Shown: positions 42,666-52,094, counted from the stretch's first letter. The stretch is DNA of 64,000 nucleotides from an uncultured Helicobacteraceae bacterium (GCA_910578285.1 CAJTQL010000007.1:1-64000); one strand, 5' to 3'. Program-made: numbers and translations. The notes: generated by a model from the sequence alone, not told the origin.

Positions 42666-43562
42666 TTGAACCAATTCCAATCCCTTACCCTTGCAGATAG
42701 GGGGCTCATTGAGTCCTATCTGCAAGAATATCCACCAGAAGTGTCCGATTTATCTTTCACAAACCTTTACCTATGGCATTTTTCGCGTACGATTCGGTTT
42801 TGTGAAATCGCGGGCACGCTCTGTATTGAGACAACCTATCCCGAGCAGCTCCCATTTGTCTTTTTTCCTATCGGTGGTGGCGATAAATTGCAAGCAATCG
42901 AAAATCTAATTGTGCATTACCAATCGCAAAATATTCCCTTTTGTATGCATTCTCTTTCAGAAAAGGACAAAGTTGAGCTCGAAACGCTCATGCCCGAGCG
43001 CTTTGTCTTTGAACACAATCGCGACCGCTCGGATTATATTTATGAAACAAATAGCCTCATCGAGCTTAGGGGGCGAAAATTTCACAAGAAAAAAAACCAT
43101 GTCAATCAATTCTATGAAAGCTATCCTGATTATCGCTATGAAACGCTCACAAAAAGCAATCAAAAAGAATTGCTTGCCACGTGGAATTGCTGGTTTGCGA
43201 GCCTTTCTTCCACGCAGAGTTTGAGCAACGAACACATCGGAATCTGCAATGCCATTACGCATTTTGCTGATTTGAGCTTTACATGTGGAATTGTGCGTGT
43301 TGGTAGCGAGATTGTTGCTTTTAGTTTGGGCGAGGCGCTCAACAAAGAGACTGCTGTGATTCATATCGAAAAAGCAAATATTCGCTATCATGGTGCATAT
43401 CAAGTCATTAATCAGCTTTTTCTAAAACATGAATGGAGCGGCTATCAATTTGTCAATCGTGAAGAAGATTTGGGGATTGAAGGCTTGCGCAAAGCAAAGT
43501 TGAGCTATCAGCCATATCGCATTTTGGATAAATACGAGGCAAGATTGATGAAGGAGGGGTGA
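42666..43562 (+). CDS. DUF2156 family, phosphatidylglycerol lysyltransferase-like GNAT protein
   Basis: The 298-residue soluble protein starts with TTG at 42666 (AAAGGCAG ahead). It has the DUF2156 layout: an N-terminal LSFTNLYLW motif, RGRKFHKKKNHVNQFYESYPDY and IHIEKANIRYHGAYQVINQLF. This is the cytoplasmic acyltransferase-fold part of MprF-like enzymes without the membrane domain. The substrate (aminoacyl-tRNA or acyl donor) is not evident. Confidence 0.75.
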   Translation: MNQFQSLTLADRGLIESYLQEYPPEVSDLSFTNLYLWHFSRTIRFCEIAGTLCIETTYPEQLPFVFFPIGGGDKLQAIENLIVHYQSQNIPFCMHSLSEKDKVELETLMPERFVFEHNRDRSDYIYETNSLIELRGRKFHKKKNHVNQFYESYPDYRYETLTKSNQKELLATWNCWFASLSSTQSLSNEHIGICNAITHFADLSFTCGIVRVGSEIVAFSLGEALNKETAVIHIEKANIRYHGAYQVINQLFLKHEWSGYQFVNREEDLGIEGLRKAKLSYQPYRILDKYEARLMKEG

Positions 43563-44081
43563 ATGGATAATGCAAAGTTTGCACGACTGGGGCGCATTTT
43601 GGAGTTGTTGCACAAAGGAGAAAGCCTATCAATTAAAGAATTGAGCGAAGAATTTGGCGTCAGCGAACGTACTTTGCAACGCGATATTTATCAACGTTTG
43701 GGCGATAGAGTCATCAAAATCAATGGTACTTTTCAGCTCACACAAAAAGAAAAACATCAAAGTCGCGATGCGATGATTATGCAGATTGTGCGTGAAGTCT
43801 GCCAAGAAATGGGTGAAGAATTTGCTTCGCGAATCGATAAGATTTTTGCGCTTGCACAAACAGCGCCCAAACAACAGCCAAATATATCTCACATTCCCAA
43901 TTCGGCTCCTATGCTTAAGATCACCTATTGTCTTGCCAACAACACATATAAAATACGTCTCGTGCCACAAGCCATTCTTTTTTATGACAATCAATATTGG
44001 TTACAAGGCGTGAGTGATCAAGGTGCGGAGAAAATCCCACTTGTGGCAATCTCTAAAATGAAGTCCATTAAAGCTAAATAA
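43563..44081 (+). CDS. HTH regulator with short WYL-like C-terminal part
   Basis: The 172-residue protein has a DeoR/HTH_11-type N-terminal helix-turn-helix (LSIKELSEEFGVSERTLQRD) and a C-terminal stretch (TYKIRLVPQAILFYDNQYW) that resembles part of a WYL ligand-binding domain. Full WYL regulators are over 300 residues, so this is a short form. It lies just before the secretion/transformation operon, after a gap of 120 nt with a separate -10, so it may or may not control it. Confidence 0.7.
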   Translation: MDNAKFARLGRILELLHKGESLSIKELSEEFGVSERTLQRDIYQRLGDRVIKINGTFQLTQKEKHQSRDAMIMQIVREVCQEMGEEFASRIDKIFALAQTAPKQQPNISHIPNSAPMLKITYCLANNTYKIRLVPQAILFYDNQYWLQGVSDQGAEKIPLVAISKMKSIKAK

Positions 44082-44175
44082 TCATTTGCCTGAATAGTAT
44101 GATGAGTATTTTCTATACATTGTTTTTCGTATCGCCCATTTTTTGCTAATTTTTTTGTCATCATAGCCTTTTTGT

Positions 44176-44181
44176 TATAAT
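44176..44181 (+). promoter_or_regulatory. -10 element of the Cts-like operon
   Basis: TATAAT 20 nt before the first gene, in an AT-rich 120-nt gap. The ribosome site is AAAGGGCAG. Confidence 0.5.
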
Positions 44182-44201
44182 ATATAAATAAAAGGGCAGA
44201 A

Positions 44202-45377
44202 ATGAAACATAAGACTCCTATTTTTTATGAGGCGCATCAAAAAAAATTTTTAGATACAAACACTAAAGAGATTCAAAAGATAAAGTTTTTTACGCCCATA
44301 ATCGCTATCATGCCTGCCGAGTCTTTTTATGTTGCACATTTGAATGAAACACAAAACGATTCAGAATCGTTCGCGCATGCTTTGTTGCAACTCAATCTCG
44401 ATGGTAGCGAGGAATATTTTTTTGCGCGCCCAAATCCAAAAGTGGGCTATATCTACCCACAATCTCTTTTGTGCCACGAGATTATGGAGCTCCAAAGGCA
44501 TTCGTTTGCCTCATTGGTTGCTGTCCCTTGTGTCGCGATTCTACCAGCGTTTGTGCCTAGCGATGTGCCCACACTCGTTGTTTGGGCGGGAGAGGACAAT
44601 TTTGTCGCTATAGTTTTTGAAGGATTGGTACGTTTTTTTCAGGCGCTCAAGCCCGATGATTCCATTGCTGCAATCCTTGCAAATCTGATTCCTGTGCTCA
44701 ATTTTCATCAGCTTTTTCCGCAGCGTGTTTTGAGTACGATTCAAAATGATGCCATAGCTGATTTTTGCACTACAAGCGGAATCGAGATGACACTTATCGA
44801 GGCTTGTTTTTGCAGTGAAAAAAGCATGGAATTTGTGCAGCAAAACCCACAAATATGTTGGGTTGAAGATTCAAAGATTGAATGCACATTTTTTAGCAGG
44901 CTCATACTTTTAGCGCTTTTTGTTTGTTTTGCTGTTTTGGCGATTCCTCTGTGGGAATATTGGGGTGCATATTGGCACTATCAGACTCAAGAACCCCAAG
45001 AATCTAGCGAAAAAAGTGGGGTAGATGTCGATAGATTCTATATTCGAAGTCTCCTTGTAGATTCGGATTTTCCCCTAGAATCTCTTGATGATTCTTGGTG
45101 GCATAAACTCTACGAAATCAATCATTTTGACATGCAATATTTAAGTCAAATACTCTTAAATTTTACAAGTCATGACATCTTGCAAGGCGTGAATATCCAA
45201 AAAGTAAAAATGGATTATGCCTCAAGGATTCTGCAGTTTGAATTGAGTGCTGTTGATTATGGAATGCTTGTTGCAGCACTGGAGCGATTGAAGCAAATCC
45301 ATGCCAAACCTATTTCCGTCAATCAAACGCAAAAACTGAATGGATATTATCTTGTTCATATTGGAATTGTGCTATGA
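44202..45377 (+). CDS. GspL/PilM-N-like bitopic protein of a T2S/T4P-type system
   Basis: The 391-residue protein has a cytoplasmic part of about 230 residues, one transmembrane helix (LILLALFVCFAVLAIPLW) and a periplasmic part of about 130 residues with alternating beta and helix, as in GspL or the PilM+PilN pair. It would anchor the assembly ATPase to the inner membrane. I cannot match it to a named Campylobacter Cts protein by motif, but place and architecture agree. The next gene overlaps by ATGA. Confidence 0.65.
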   Translation: MKHKTPIFYEAHQKKFLDTNTKEIQKIKFFTPIIAIMPAESFYVAHLNETQNDSESFAHALLQLNLDGSEEYFFARPNPKVGYIYPQSLLCHEIMELQRHSFASLVAVPCVAILPAFVPSDVPTLVVWAGEDNFVAIVFEGLVRFFQALKPDDSIAAILANLIPVLNFHQLFPQRVLSTIQNDAIADFCTTSGIEMTLIEACFCSEKSMEFVQQNPQICWVEDSKIECTFFSRLILLALFVCFAVLAIPLWEYWGAYWHYQTQEPQESSEKSGVDVDRFYIRSLLVDSDFPLESLDDSWWHKLYEINHFDMQYLSQILLNFTSHDILQGVNIQKVKMDYASRILQFELSAVDYGMLVAALERLKQIHAKPISVNQTQKLNGYYLVHIGIVL

Positions 45378-46246
45378 AGTTTTTGCATTTTATCTTTGGA
45401 ATCATGCAGCGAATTGAGCATTATTTGGCTGCAAAAAGCACGAGCGAACGAACAATTATTTTTATTTTATCTGGACTATGTATAGGCGTTTTATCATGGA
45501 GATTTATTGTTCCAACGATAGAAGAATATACAAAGGATTTTTATAGATTAAGCGATTTGCGTAAGGCAGATTGGCAAAGCGTAATAGAGCAGGAAACATA
45601 TTTGCAACACTTCAAAAACAAGCAAGTTGCATTAGAAATGTTGACAGAACAAATCCAAGAAAGTTATGTTGAAATTGAACAAACACAGAGGATATGGCAG
45701 GATATTTTGGGAGAAATTTCTAAGATTATTGTGGATACAGATAGGATTCCCAAAGAGATTCAAACAATAAATGATGGAAATAGCTTGATTCTCAAAGGAA
45801 ATGCAGAATGGTTATCTTTATTAGAGCTTATTAATTTGTTAGAGCGAAACATTGTCTTTTTGCAGGTTGATTTGATTGAATATGTGCAGAATCTCGAGGA
45901 ATTAAATTATGAATTAAAAATTAGCAATCCTATCAAAACATTTGAAACAATTGGGCGAAATGAAGATGAGATTCTAAGATTTTTGGACAACTTATCGTAT
46001 ATACGAACGTCTGCGCCAAAAATTGAATTTCCAAAAGTTTTGACTGCCCCACAACAAACAGCAGAGAATCCATCGATTGTCGTTCAGGCTTTTATGCTTA
46101 ATCATGCAAAAATCAATGGAGAATGGTTTGTTGTTGGTGAACATAAAAATGGGATTCGATTGATTGGAATCGAAAAATGTGGCGTGATGCTCGAAAAGGC
46201 GCAGCAGAAAGTGTGCATTGATATTGATATTTCAAGGAAAAAGTGA
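45374..46246 (+). CDS. GspM/PilO-like protein with PilP/GspC-like C-terminus
   Basis: The 290-residue protein has a short cytoplasmic start, one transmembrane helix (TIIFILSGLCIGVLSW), a coiled-coil periplasmic region, then a PilO-like ferredoxin-type part (about 110-195). The last 50 residues (INGEWFVVGEHKNGIRLIGI) look like a PilP/GspC HR strand, which docks on the secretin. This gives two functions in one chain, so the separate PilP is not needed. Low G+C for the window. Overlap with the next gene is TGATG. Confidence 0.6.
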   Translation: MKFLHFIFGIMQRIEHYLAAKSTSERTIIFILSGLCIGVLSWRFIVPTIEEYTKDFYRLSDLRKADWQSVIEQETYLQHFKNKQVALEMLTEQIQESYVEIEQTQRIWQDILGEISKIIVDTDRIPKEIQTINDGNSLILKGNAEWLSLLELINLLERNIVFLQVDLIEYVQNLEELNYELKISNPIKTFETIGRNEDEILRFLDNLSYIRTSAPKIEFPKVLTAPQQTAENPSIVVQAFMLNHAKINGEWFVVGEHKNGIRLIGIEKCGVMLEKAQQKVCIDIDISRKK

Positions 46247-47706
46247 TGAATAAATGGTTTTTAGGATTTTTGCTAGCAACTGCAATTGCATGCCCCATCA
46301 CTATTGTCAGCAATGGTGAAGTTTCCTTGGAAGAGCTTCTTGTTAAATTGAGTCTCGAGTGCAAAATGAATATTATTGTTAAGGATTCCTATTCTACACA
46401 ACGCATTAAAGAAATCTTCCCCATTCTACACCTTTCGCAGATACCCATTCAGGATAGCATGGAGGTTTTGCTTCATGAAAATGGGCTTTTTTATGAAATA
46501 GAAGATTCTGTATTGCGGATTTTTGGAACAAAAACGCAAGTCTTTCAAATCCATTATGTTGCAACAGAACGAAGTGGCGTAAGCAGTACAGAGGTATCAA
46601 TTAGTCGTAATGATGGCGGAATGGGTTACCGCGCAAATAGTGGGAATGAACATGATATTTTTGAAAAAAGCGGCGGAAGTCGTTCCGGAGTCAATATTAC
46701 AACAGAAGATAAACTCAATTTTTGGAGCACAATTGCAACAGAGTTGCACCATATTATTTATCGTCCCGGTGAAACGTTGCCCATGCATGTTGCCTCGCTA
46801 GATACGAATGGAACTGCAAGAACATCGAATATTATTATCAATAAAGCTGCAGGATTAATTACGGTTACAGGGACGAAATCACAATTAGAACGCGTTACAA
46901 ATTATTTGGATATTTTGCAAAATTCTTTAACGCGACAAGTCATGATTGACCTTTCGATTTTGACAATTACTCATAATAATACGCATACAACAGGAATCGA
47001 TTGGAATCAGCTCTATTCGCTCCAAAATTTTAGCACAATTCCACAAACAGATAGCGCACAAAATGGCTTTATGCAGTTAAGCAATGGAGAGTTTAGTTAT
47101 TCTCTCAATCTTTTTCCACAGAATATTACTCTAAATAGAATCGTAGAGTTTTTAAGTCAATATGGTGAAGTCAGCACATTATCCAACCCTAAATTGCTTA
47201 CACTAAATAATCAGCCTGCCATGATAAGTGTGGGTGATGTGATTCGTTACCGCAAAAACACGGTATTTCAAAGCAGTGCAAATACGACAACAAATACCAA
47301 TACAGACACAGAATATCCTTCTGTTTTTGCGGGTGTTTTGCTCGATATTACGCCTTCCATTTTTGAAAATAATCTTATGCTAAAAATCAATCCTTCAATC
47401 ACGAGTTTAAAGGGGCGCGAGATTCAAAATGCGGCGCAAGCATTGGATTCTCCGCCAAATCTAAGCGCAAATCAGCTTTCGTCTATTGTTTATGTGAGCA
47501 ATGGCAAGAAAATTGTGATTGGTGGATTAATCCGCAAAAGTTCCAACGTAGAATCTTCAGGCATTCCTATTCTTATGGATATTCCTTTATTGAGCTATCT
47601 TTTTTCTTATAAACAAGAGATTCAAAATACCATAGAAATGGTCATTGTCATTACGCCTTATATTGTTAATATTGATAATATAGATTCTATGGAGGAAAGT
47701 CAATGA
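46246..47706 (+). CDS. Secretin (GspD/PilQ/CtsD-like)
   Basis: The 486-residue protein has a signal peptide (MNKWFLGFLLATAIACPIT), an N-terminal small domain, and the secretin core with SNIIINKAAGLITVTGT, STLSNPKLLTLNNQPAMISVG, a long Thr/Asn linker and the closing IPILMDIPLLSYLF motif. It would form the outer-membrane ring for DNA uptake or secretion. MshL/CtsD-type in size. In Campylobacter jejuni the related gene ctsD is needed for natural transformation. Confidence 0.85.
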   Translation: MNKWFLGFLLATAIACPITIVSNGEVSLEELLVKLSLECKMNIIVKDSYSTQRIKEIFPILHLSQIPIQDSMEVLLHENGLFYEIEDSVLRIFGTKTQVFQIHYVATERSGVSSTEVSISRNDGGMGYRANSGNEHDIFEKSGGSRSGVNITTEDKLNFWSTIATELHHIIYRPGETLPMHVASLDTNGTARTSNIIINKAAGLITVTGTKSQLERVTNYLDILQNSLTRQVMIDLSILTITHNNTHTTGIDWNQLYSLQNFSTIPQTDSAQNGFMQLSNGEFSYSLNLFPQNITLNRIVEFLSQYGEVSTLSNPKLLTLNNQPAMISVGDVIRYRKNTVFQSSANTTTNTNTDTEYPSVFAGVLLDITPSIFENNLMLKINPSITSLKGREIQNAAQALDSPPNLSANQLSSIVYVSNGKKIVIGGLIRKSSNVESSGIPILMDIPLLSYLFSYKQEIQNTIEMVIVITPYIVNIDNIDSMEESQ

Positions 47707-49256
47707 AACATATTGATTGGGAAGAATGTTATAAAAAATGCCTCGATGGCTCGATGAAGCCTGAAGATATAGAATGCCCTCTTGATGAAGTTTTGCGCAA
47801 TCTTGCACAGATTGCAAAATTGCCCCATATCGAGCTGCAGCCAGAAGAAATTGATACAACTTTGTTGCGCTCCTTTTCTGTTTTTAATGCGACAAAATTT
47901 TCAACTCTGCCGCTGAAATCTGACGATGCTAAAATCCATTTTGCTTCGCTCAATCCTTTTAATCCACTTATGCGCCATAGTCTCCAAAATATTTTTGGGA
48001 CTAAAGAATATTCTTTCTGTTTTGCTTCGCCACAATCTTTTGCATTTGTACTCGAATGGGTGAGTGTCGAGGCAAAAGCATTGTTGCTGCAAGCGGCATT
48101 GCTAGAAGAACATAAAGCCCCAATCCAAGATTCCACAACTTTGCAAAGTTTTGTGGCATTATTGCTCGAAGAATCGTTGCGATTATGTGCGAGTGATGTG
48201 CATATCGAATCAAGAGATTATACATCGATTCGCATGCGAATCGATGGCTGCCTTATCGAAAGATTTTGCTTTGATTTTGCATTATTTGCACCGCTTTCTT
48301 CACAACTAAAACTGATTTCTAAGCTCGATATTTCTGAAAAACGCAAGGGGCAAGATGGGCGATTTTCTTTATCACTTTTTCCAAAAATAGATTTTAGAAT
48401 CTCGACAATCCCAATTGCAGGTGGAGAATCGATTGTGATACGAATCCTCGATAATTCACGGCAGAAATTGACGCTCAATCAATTAGGATTTGCATTGGAT
48501 TCCATAGAAATCTTGCGGCGAACAATCCAAAAAACACATGGAATTTTGTTTATTACAGGACCAACAGGAAGTGGCAAATCAACGACTTTATATGCGTTGT
48601 TGCAGCTTTGCGACAAAGAACGACAAAAAATCATCACTATCGAAGACCCGATTGAATACGAAATGCAAGGAATCACGCAAGTGATGCTCAATAATAAAAT
48701 CAATTTTGGTTTTTCAGAGGTTTTGCGCAATATTTTGCGTCAAGACCCAGATATTCTGATGATTGGCGAGGTGCGAGACCAAGAAACTTTGCAGCTAGCG
48801 TTTCAGGCTTCACTCACAGGACATCTCGTGCTTTGCACTCTACATACAAATGACGCGCTCGAAAGTATCACCCGTCTTTTGGATATGGGAATCGAACCCT
48901 ACTTTCTTGCCTCTGCCTTGTTGCTCGTTGTCTCACAGCGGCTTGTGCCAAAACTTTGCCCATATTGTCGCGAATCATATTCGATAGATTATGAAGATTC
49001 TAACACGACTTTTTATCGTTCCAAAGGCTGTGTGCGGTGCTATGGGCGTGGATTTTTGGGGCGAGAGTTGCTCTATGAAATCCTTCCAGTTACAAAAAAT
49101 CTAAAAGAAGCATTGCATCAGAAAGCCACTCAAGGAGAACTTTTAAAAATTGCTAAAAATACAGGTTTTGTGCGTATGGTTGAGCAGGGTTTGACAAAGG
49201 CAAAATCAGGGGTGATTACACTTGAAATTTTACATGGAATCCAGAATGACTTTTGA
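47703..49256 (+). CDS. GspE/PilB/CtsE-type traffic ATPase
   Basis: The 517-residue hexameric ATPase has Walker A GPTGSGKSTTLYAL, the Asp box TIEDPIEYEM, Walker B PDILMIGEVRDQETL, the His box TGHLVLCTLHTND, and a zinc-binding CPYC ... CVRC pair near the end. It powers pilus/pseudopilus assembly. ATGA overlap with the secretin gene. The C-terminal LRMVEQG-type end is typical for GspE. Confidence 0.9.
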   Translation: MKHIDWEECYKKCLDGSMKPEDIECPLDEVLRNLAQIAKLPHIELQPEEIDTTLLRSFSVFNATKFSTLPLKSDDAKIHFASLNPFNPLMRHSLQNIFGTKEYSFCFASPQSFAFVLEWVSVEAKALLLQAALLEEHKAPIQDSTTLQSFVALLLEESLRLCASDVHIESRDYTSIRMRIDGCLIERFCFDFALFAPLSSQLKLISKLDISEKRKGQDGRFSLSLFPKIDFRISTIPIAGGESIVIRILDNSRQKLTLNQLGFALDSIEILRRTIQKTHGILFITGPTGSGKSTTLYALLQLCDKERQKIITIEDPIEYEMQGITQVMLNNKINFGFSEVLRNILRQDPDILMIGEVRDQETLQLAFQASLTGHLVLCTLHTNDALESITRLLDMGIEPYFLASALLLVVSQRLVPKLCPYCRESYSIDYEDSNTTFYRSKGCVRCYGRGFLGRELLYEILPVTKNLKEALHQKATQGELLKIAKNTGFVRMVEQGLTKAKSGVITLEILHGIQNDF

Positions 49257-50445
49257 GATTGTTTATAGTCAAAATAATGTTTTACACACCACAGAATTTC
49301 AGGCAGAAAGTCGTGAAAGTGCTATCCAACATTTTAAACAAAATCAAAATATCCAACTCATAAAAATCACACAGATTGCGACAAAAAGAAGCTCGCTTTT
49401 TTGCAAAACTTTGAGTACAAAAGAGCTTTCTATTGTATTCTATCAATTTGCCATTCTCTTAAATGCTGCTATTCCACTGCGCAATCTGCTCGAGAGTCTT
49501 GCGCAATATCCTCACCCTAAAGTTCAGGCAATGTTTGCGCATGTCTTGCGTGCTGTACAAAATGGGCAACAGCTGTGTGATGGATTTGCGCCTTTTCGCA
49601 AAGAGCTTGGCATTGGAATTGAGCTCATCGCCTTAGGAGAAAAAAGCGGAAATCTGCCCCAAACTCTGCTGCTTTTTGTTGATTTTTTGCGCAACAAAGA
49701 GCAAAATCAAAAGCGCCTTTTAGGCGCGCTTGCCTATCCCATTTTTTTGTTCATTGCAATTATTGGTGCGCTGTTTATCATTATCGGATTTCTATTGCCC
49801 CAATTTGAAAGCCTATTTATGAGTTTTAATAAACAACTTCCTCCGCTTACGCAATTCCTTTTTTCCTTGCAGATTCTCATAACACCTCTTTTTTTGACAG
49901 GCTATGCCATAAGTTCTTGCGCAATCCTATTTTTTTGGGTTTTGTTGCGTCAAAATGAAACATTGAATCGAAGCTTTGACGCATTCTTGTTGCGGATTCC
50001 ATTTATAGGAAATCTTTTACGCGCGCAACATCTATTCTTTTATTTTTCGACAATGAAGATTCTATTTGCCGCGGGCTTTGTGCTCGATAATGTTCTTGAC
50101 CTTTGCACAAAAACATGCGCAAATAGTGCTTTACGTGCGCAGCTTGCAACAATTCCAACTTATCTCAAGCAGGGGCAAACCTTGAGCGATTCGATGCAGC
50201 ATGCGCGGGTGTTTACGCCCATTGTGCTTGCACTCATTGCGGCGGCGCAAAAGAGTGGCGAAATGGAAAAAATGCTCCACACAGCCGCCGAGCTCTATGG
50301 GAGCGAATCGGCGCACAAACAAACACAGCTGCTTGCACTCATCGAACCGCTTATGACTTGCCTTATGGCAGGCGTTGTGCTGCTCATCGCATTGGGCGTG
50401 TTTTTGCCTTTGTGGGAGCTGAATGCAGTTGGTACACAATGGTAG
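49246..50445 (+). CDS. GspF/PilC/CtsF-type inner-membrane platform protein
   Basis: The 399-residue protein has two T2SF cytoplasmic domains (FYQFAILLNAAIPLRNLLESL and FYFSTMKILFAAGFVLDNVL) each followed by a hydrophobic region, with a third helix at the C-terminus (MAGVVLLIALGVFLPLW). It is the inner-membrane platform of type II/type IV pilus machines. ATG at 49246 chosen for standard length; an in-frame ATG at 49234 is possible. Ends one base before the glmU stop on the other strand. Confidence 0.85.
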   Translation: MTFEIVYSQNNVLHTTEFQAESRESAIQHFKQNQNIQLIKITQIATKRSSLFCKTLSTKELSIVFYQFAILLNAAIPLRNLLESLAQYPHPKVQAMFAHVLRAVQNGQQLCDGFAPFRKELGIGIELIALGEKSGNLPQTLLLFVDFLRNKEQNQKRLLGALAYPIFLFIAIIGALFIIIGFLLPQFESLFMSFNKQLPPLTQFLFSLQILITPLFLTGYAISSCAILFFWVLLRQNETLNRSFDAFLLRIPFIGNLLRAQHLFFYFSTMKILFAAGFVLDNVLDLCTKTCANSALRAQLATIPTYLKQGQTLSDSMQHARVFTPIVLALIAAAQKSGEMEKMLHTAAELYGSESAHKQTQLLALIEPLMTCLMAGVVLLIALGVFLPLWELNAVGTQW

Positions 50446-50446
50446 G

Positions 50447-51997
50447 CTAGCGTCCCCCGCCCACGAAATGCAGCAGCTCAAGCTCATCACCCTCTTTGGG
50501 CACGTGGCTACTCCATTGGTCTTTTTTGAGCACCTCTCCATTGAGTGCAATTGCAACAACTTTAGAATCCACGCCTAATTTGCGCAAAATACCCTGTACA
50601 TGCAAGCCTTTTTCCACACTCTGCCATTGTCCATTAATTTTGAGTTGTGTTTGCGCTTTGGTTTCTGTGCTGGCTGCTGCTGTAGGCTGCTGCCAAATTC
50701 CATTGAAAAAACGTTCATAGAATCCATCAATGTTTGCCTGCGGTGTGCGCGAGATACCAAGTGCACCATTTGGAATATCTTTGGTAATCGTGCTACCTGC
50801 TGCAATCACAATACAATCACCAATATTCACCGGTGCGACAAGCTGCGTATCGCTGCCGATAAACACATCTTTGCCAATTTTTGTGTGATGTTTTTCCTTG
50901 CCATCATAATTGCAAGTAATCACACCCGCGCCAATGTTGCTGCCACTGCCAATCTCGCAATCGCCCAAATAACTCAAATGCCCTGCCTTTACGCCATGCA
51001 AAATCGCTTTTTTGGTTTCAACAAAATTTCCAATATGGGCTTTGGTGATCATACTCTGTGGGCGAATATGTGCAAAAGGTCCCACATCGCTACATACAAT
51101 CTTGCTCTCTTCAATCACGCTATGCGCCTTAATGTGTGCGTCTTCAAGCATGCATGCACCAAGAATCTGCACGCCACTTTCAAGCTCGCATTCACCGCTA
51201 AATTGCGCACGCGAATCGATATAGATTGTGTGAGGTAGGTGCATGCGCACCCCCGCTTTTTGCCAATGCGTGCGGATTTTATGCAGCATTATTTCTTCGG
51301 CAATGTTTAAATCCATCTTGGTATTGACGCCCTTAAAGTTTTCCTCGTTCACAATGAGCGAAACAAGGTCTTTAGAATCGGCGAGCAGAGAATGAATGAT
51401 GTCCGTCAGATAATATTCTTTTTGCGCATTATCGTTTGTAATCTTTGGCAGATATGCATGCAAAATGGACAATGGAAAGAGATAGACGCCGGCATTGACG
51501 GTCGTGATTTGTTTTTGCAGCGCTGTTGCGTCCTTTTCTTCGACAATGCCGATGATTTTTGTGCCATTTAAAATCACGCGCCCATAGCCGCTGCCATCGT
51601 CTAGCTCGAGAATACTCATCACGGTCGATTCTGCGCCAAACTCGAGAAATTGTTGCAGCTCTTCAGCGCGCACAAGCGGCATATCGCCATTGAGGACAAG
51701 CAGGCTTTCATGCTTTGGTGTGTATTGTTGCAAAAATGAGGCAATCGCCCCACCCGTGCCGGGGAGATTATGGTGGTCTTGACGCACGCAGCGCACGCCA
51801 ATAAATGAATCGCGCACCATTTTTTCGACTTTGTCAGCATGATGAAAGACAACAACACTCACATCATCGCTGATTTTTTGCGCTTCGTTGATGCTATAAT
51901 AGAGCATCTCACGTCCACAAAGCTTGTGCAAGACTTTGGGCATGCTCGAATGCATGCGGCTTCCTGCACCTGCTGCCAAAACCACAACAGAACACAT
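50447..51997 (-). CDS. glmU: GlmU fused to a C-terminal ThiS-like domain
   Basis: GlmU makes UDP-GlcNAc from GlcN-1-P by acetylation and uridylylation. Residues 1-432 are a full GlmU: VVLAAGAGSRMHSSMPKVLH, NGDMPLV, then left-handed beta-helix hexapeptides with ACYL-site VETKKAILH, GVITCNYDGK. A linker (TAAASTETKAQTQ) leads to residues 451-516, a ThiS-like ubiquitin fold (LKINGQWQSVEKGLHVQGIL ... VAIALNGEVL ... GDELELLHFVGGGR). ThiS proteins end in GG, whose carboxylate is activated. Here an Arg follows the GGG. The frame is continuous, with AAAGGAG before the ATG. The usual length is about 433-456 residues. Confidence 0.9.
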   Translation of the reverse strand: MCSVVVLAAGAGSRMHSSMPKVLHKLCGREMLYYSINEAQKISDDVSVVVFHHADKVEKMVRDSFIGVRCVRQDHHNLPGTGGAIASFLQQYTPKHESLLVLNGDMPLVRAEELQQFLEFGAESTVMSILELDDGSGYGRVILNGTKIIGIVEEKDATALQKQITTVNAGVYLFPLSILHAYLPKITNDNAQKEYYLTDIIHSLLADSKDLVSLIVNEENFKGVNTKMDLNIAEEIMLHKIRTHWQKAGVRMHLPHTIYIDSRAQFSGECELESGVQILGACMLEDAHIKAHSVIEESKIVCSDVGPFAHIRPQSMITKAHIGNFVETKKAILHGVKAGHLSYLGDCEIGSGSNIGAGVITCNYDGKEKHHTKIGKDVFIGSDTQLVAPVNIGDCIVIAAGSTITKDIPNGALGISRTPQANIDGFYERFFNGIWQQPTAAASTETKAQTQLKINGQWQSVEKGLHVQGILRKLGVDSKVVAIALNGEVLKKDQWSSHVPKEGDELELLHFVGGGR

Positions 51998-52053
51998 TTC
52001 TTGCTCCTTTATTTGCTGTAAGGCTTTTTAGATAATTTTAACACAAAATCCTA

Positions 52054-52059
52054 TATAAT
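52054..52059 (+). promoter_or_regulatory. -10 element of the motA-motB-fliP-trmA group
   Basis: TATAAT 36 nt ahead of the motA ATG with AGGAGGA as ribosome site. It diverges from the glmU start. Confidence 0.5.
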
Positions 52060-52094
52060 TGCTGTTTTGTGTAGTTAAGGCACAGGAGGAATCT

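Noticed and set aside
50447..50700. GlmU-ThiS seen as two genes or a frameshifted pair
   Set aside because: The frame is continuous, there is no in-frame start with ribosome site at the ThiS part, and the linker reads as normal coding sequence.
50447..52094. TPP riboswitch near the ThiS-like domain
   Set aside because: No THI-box-like sequence was found upstream of glmU; the 5' leader is too short.
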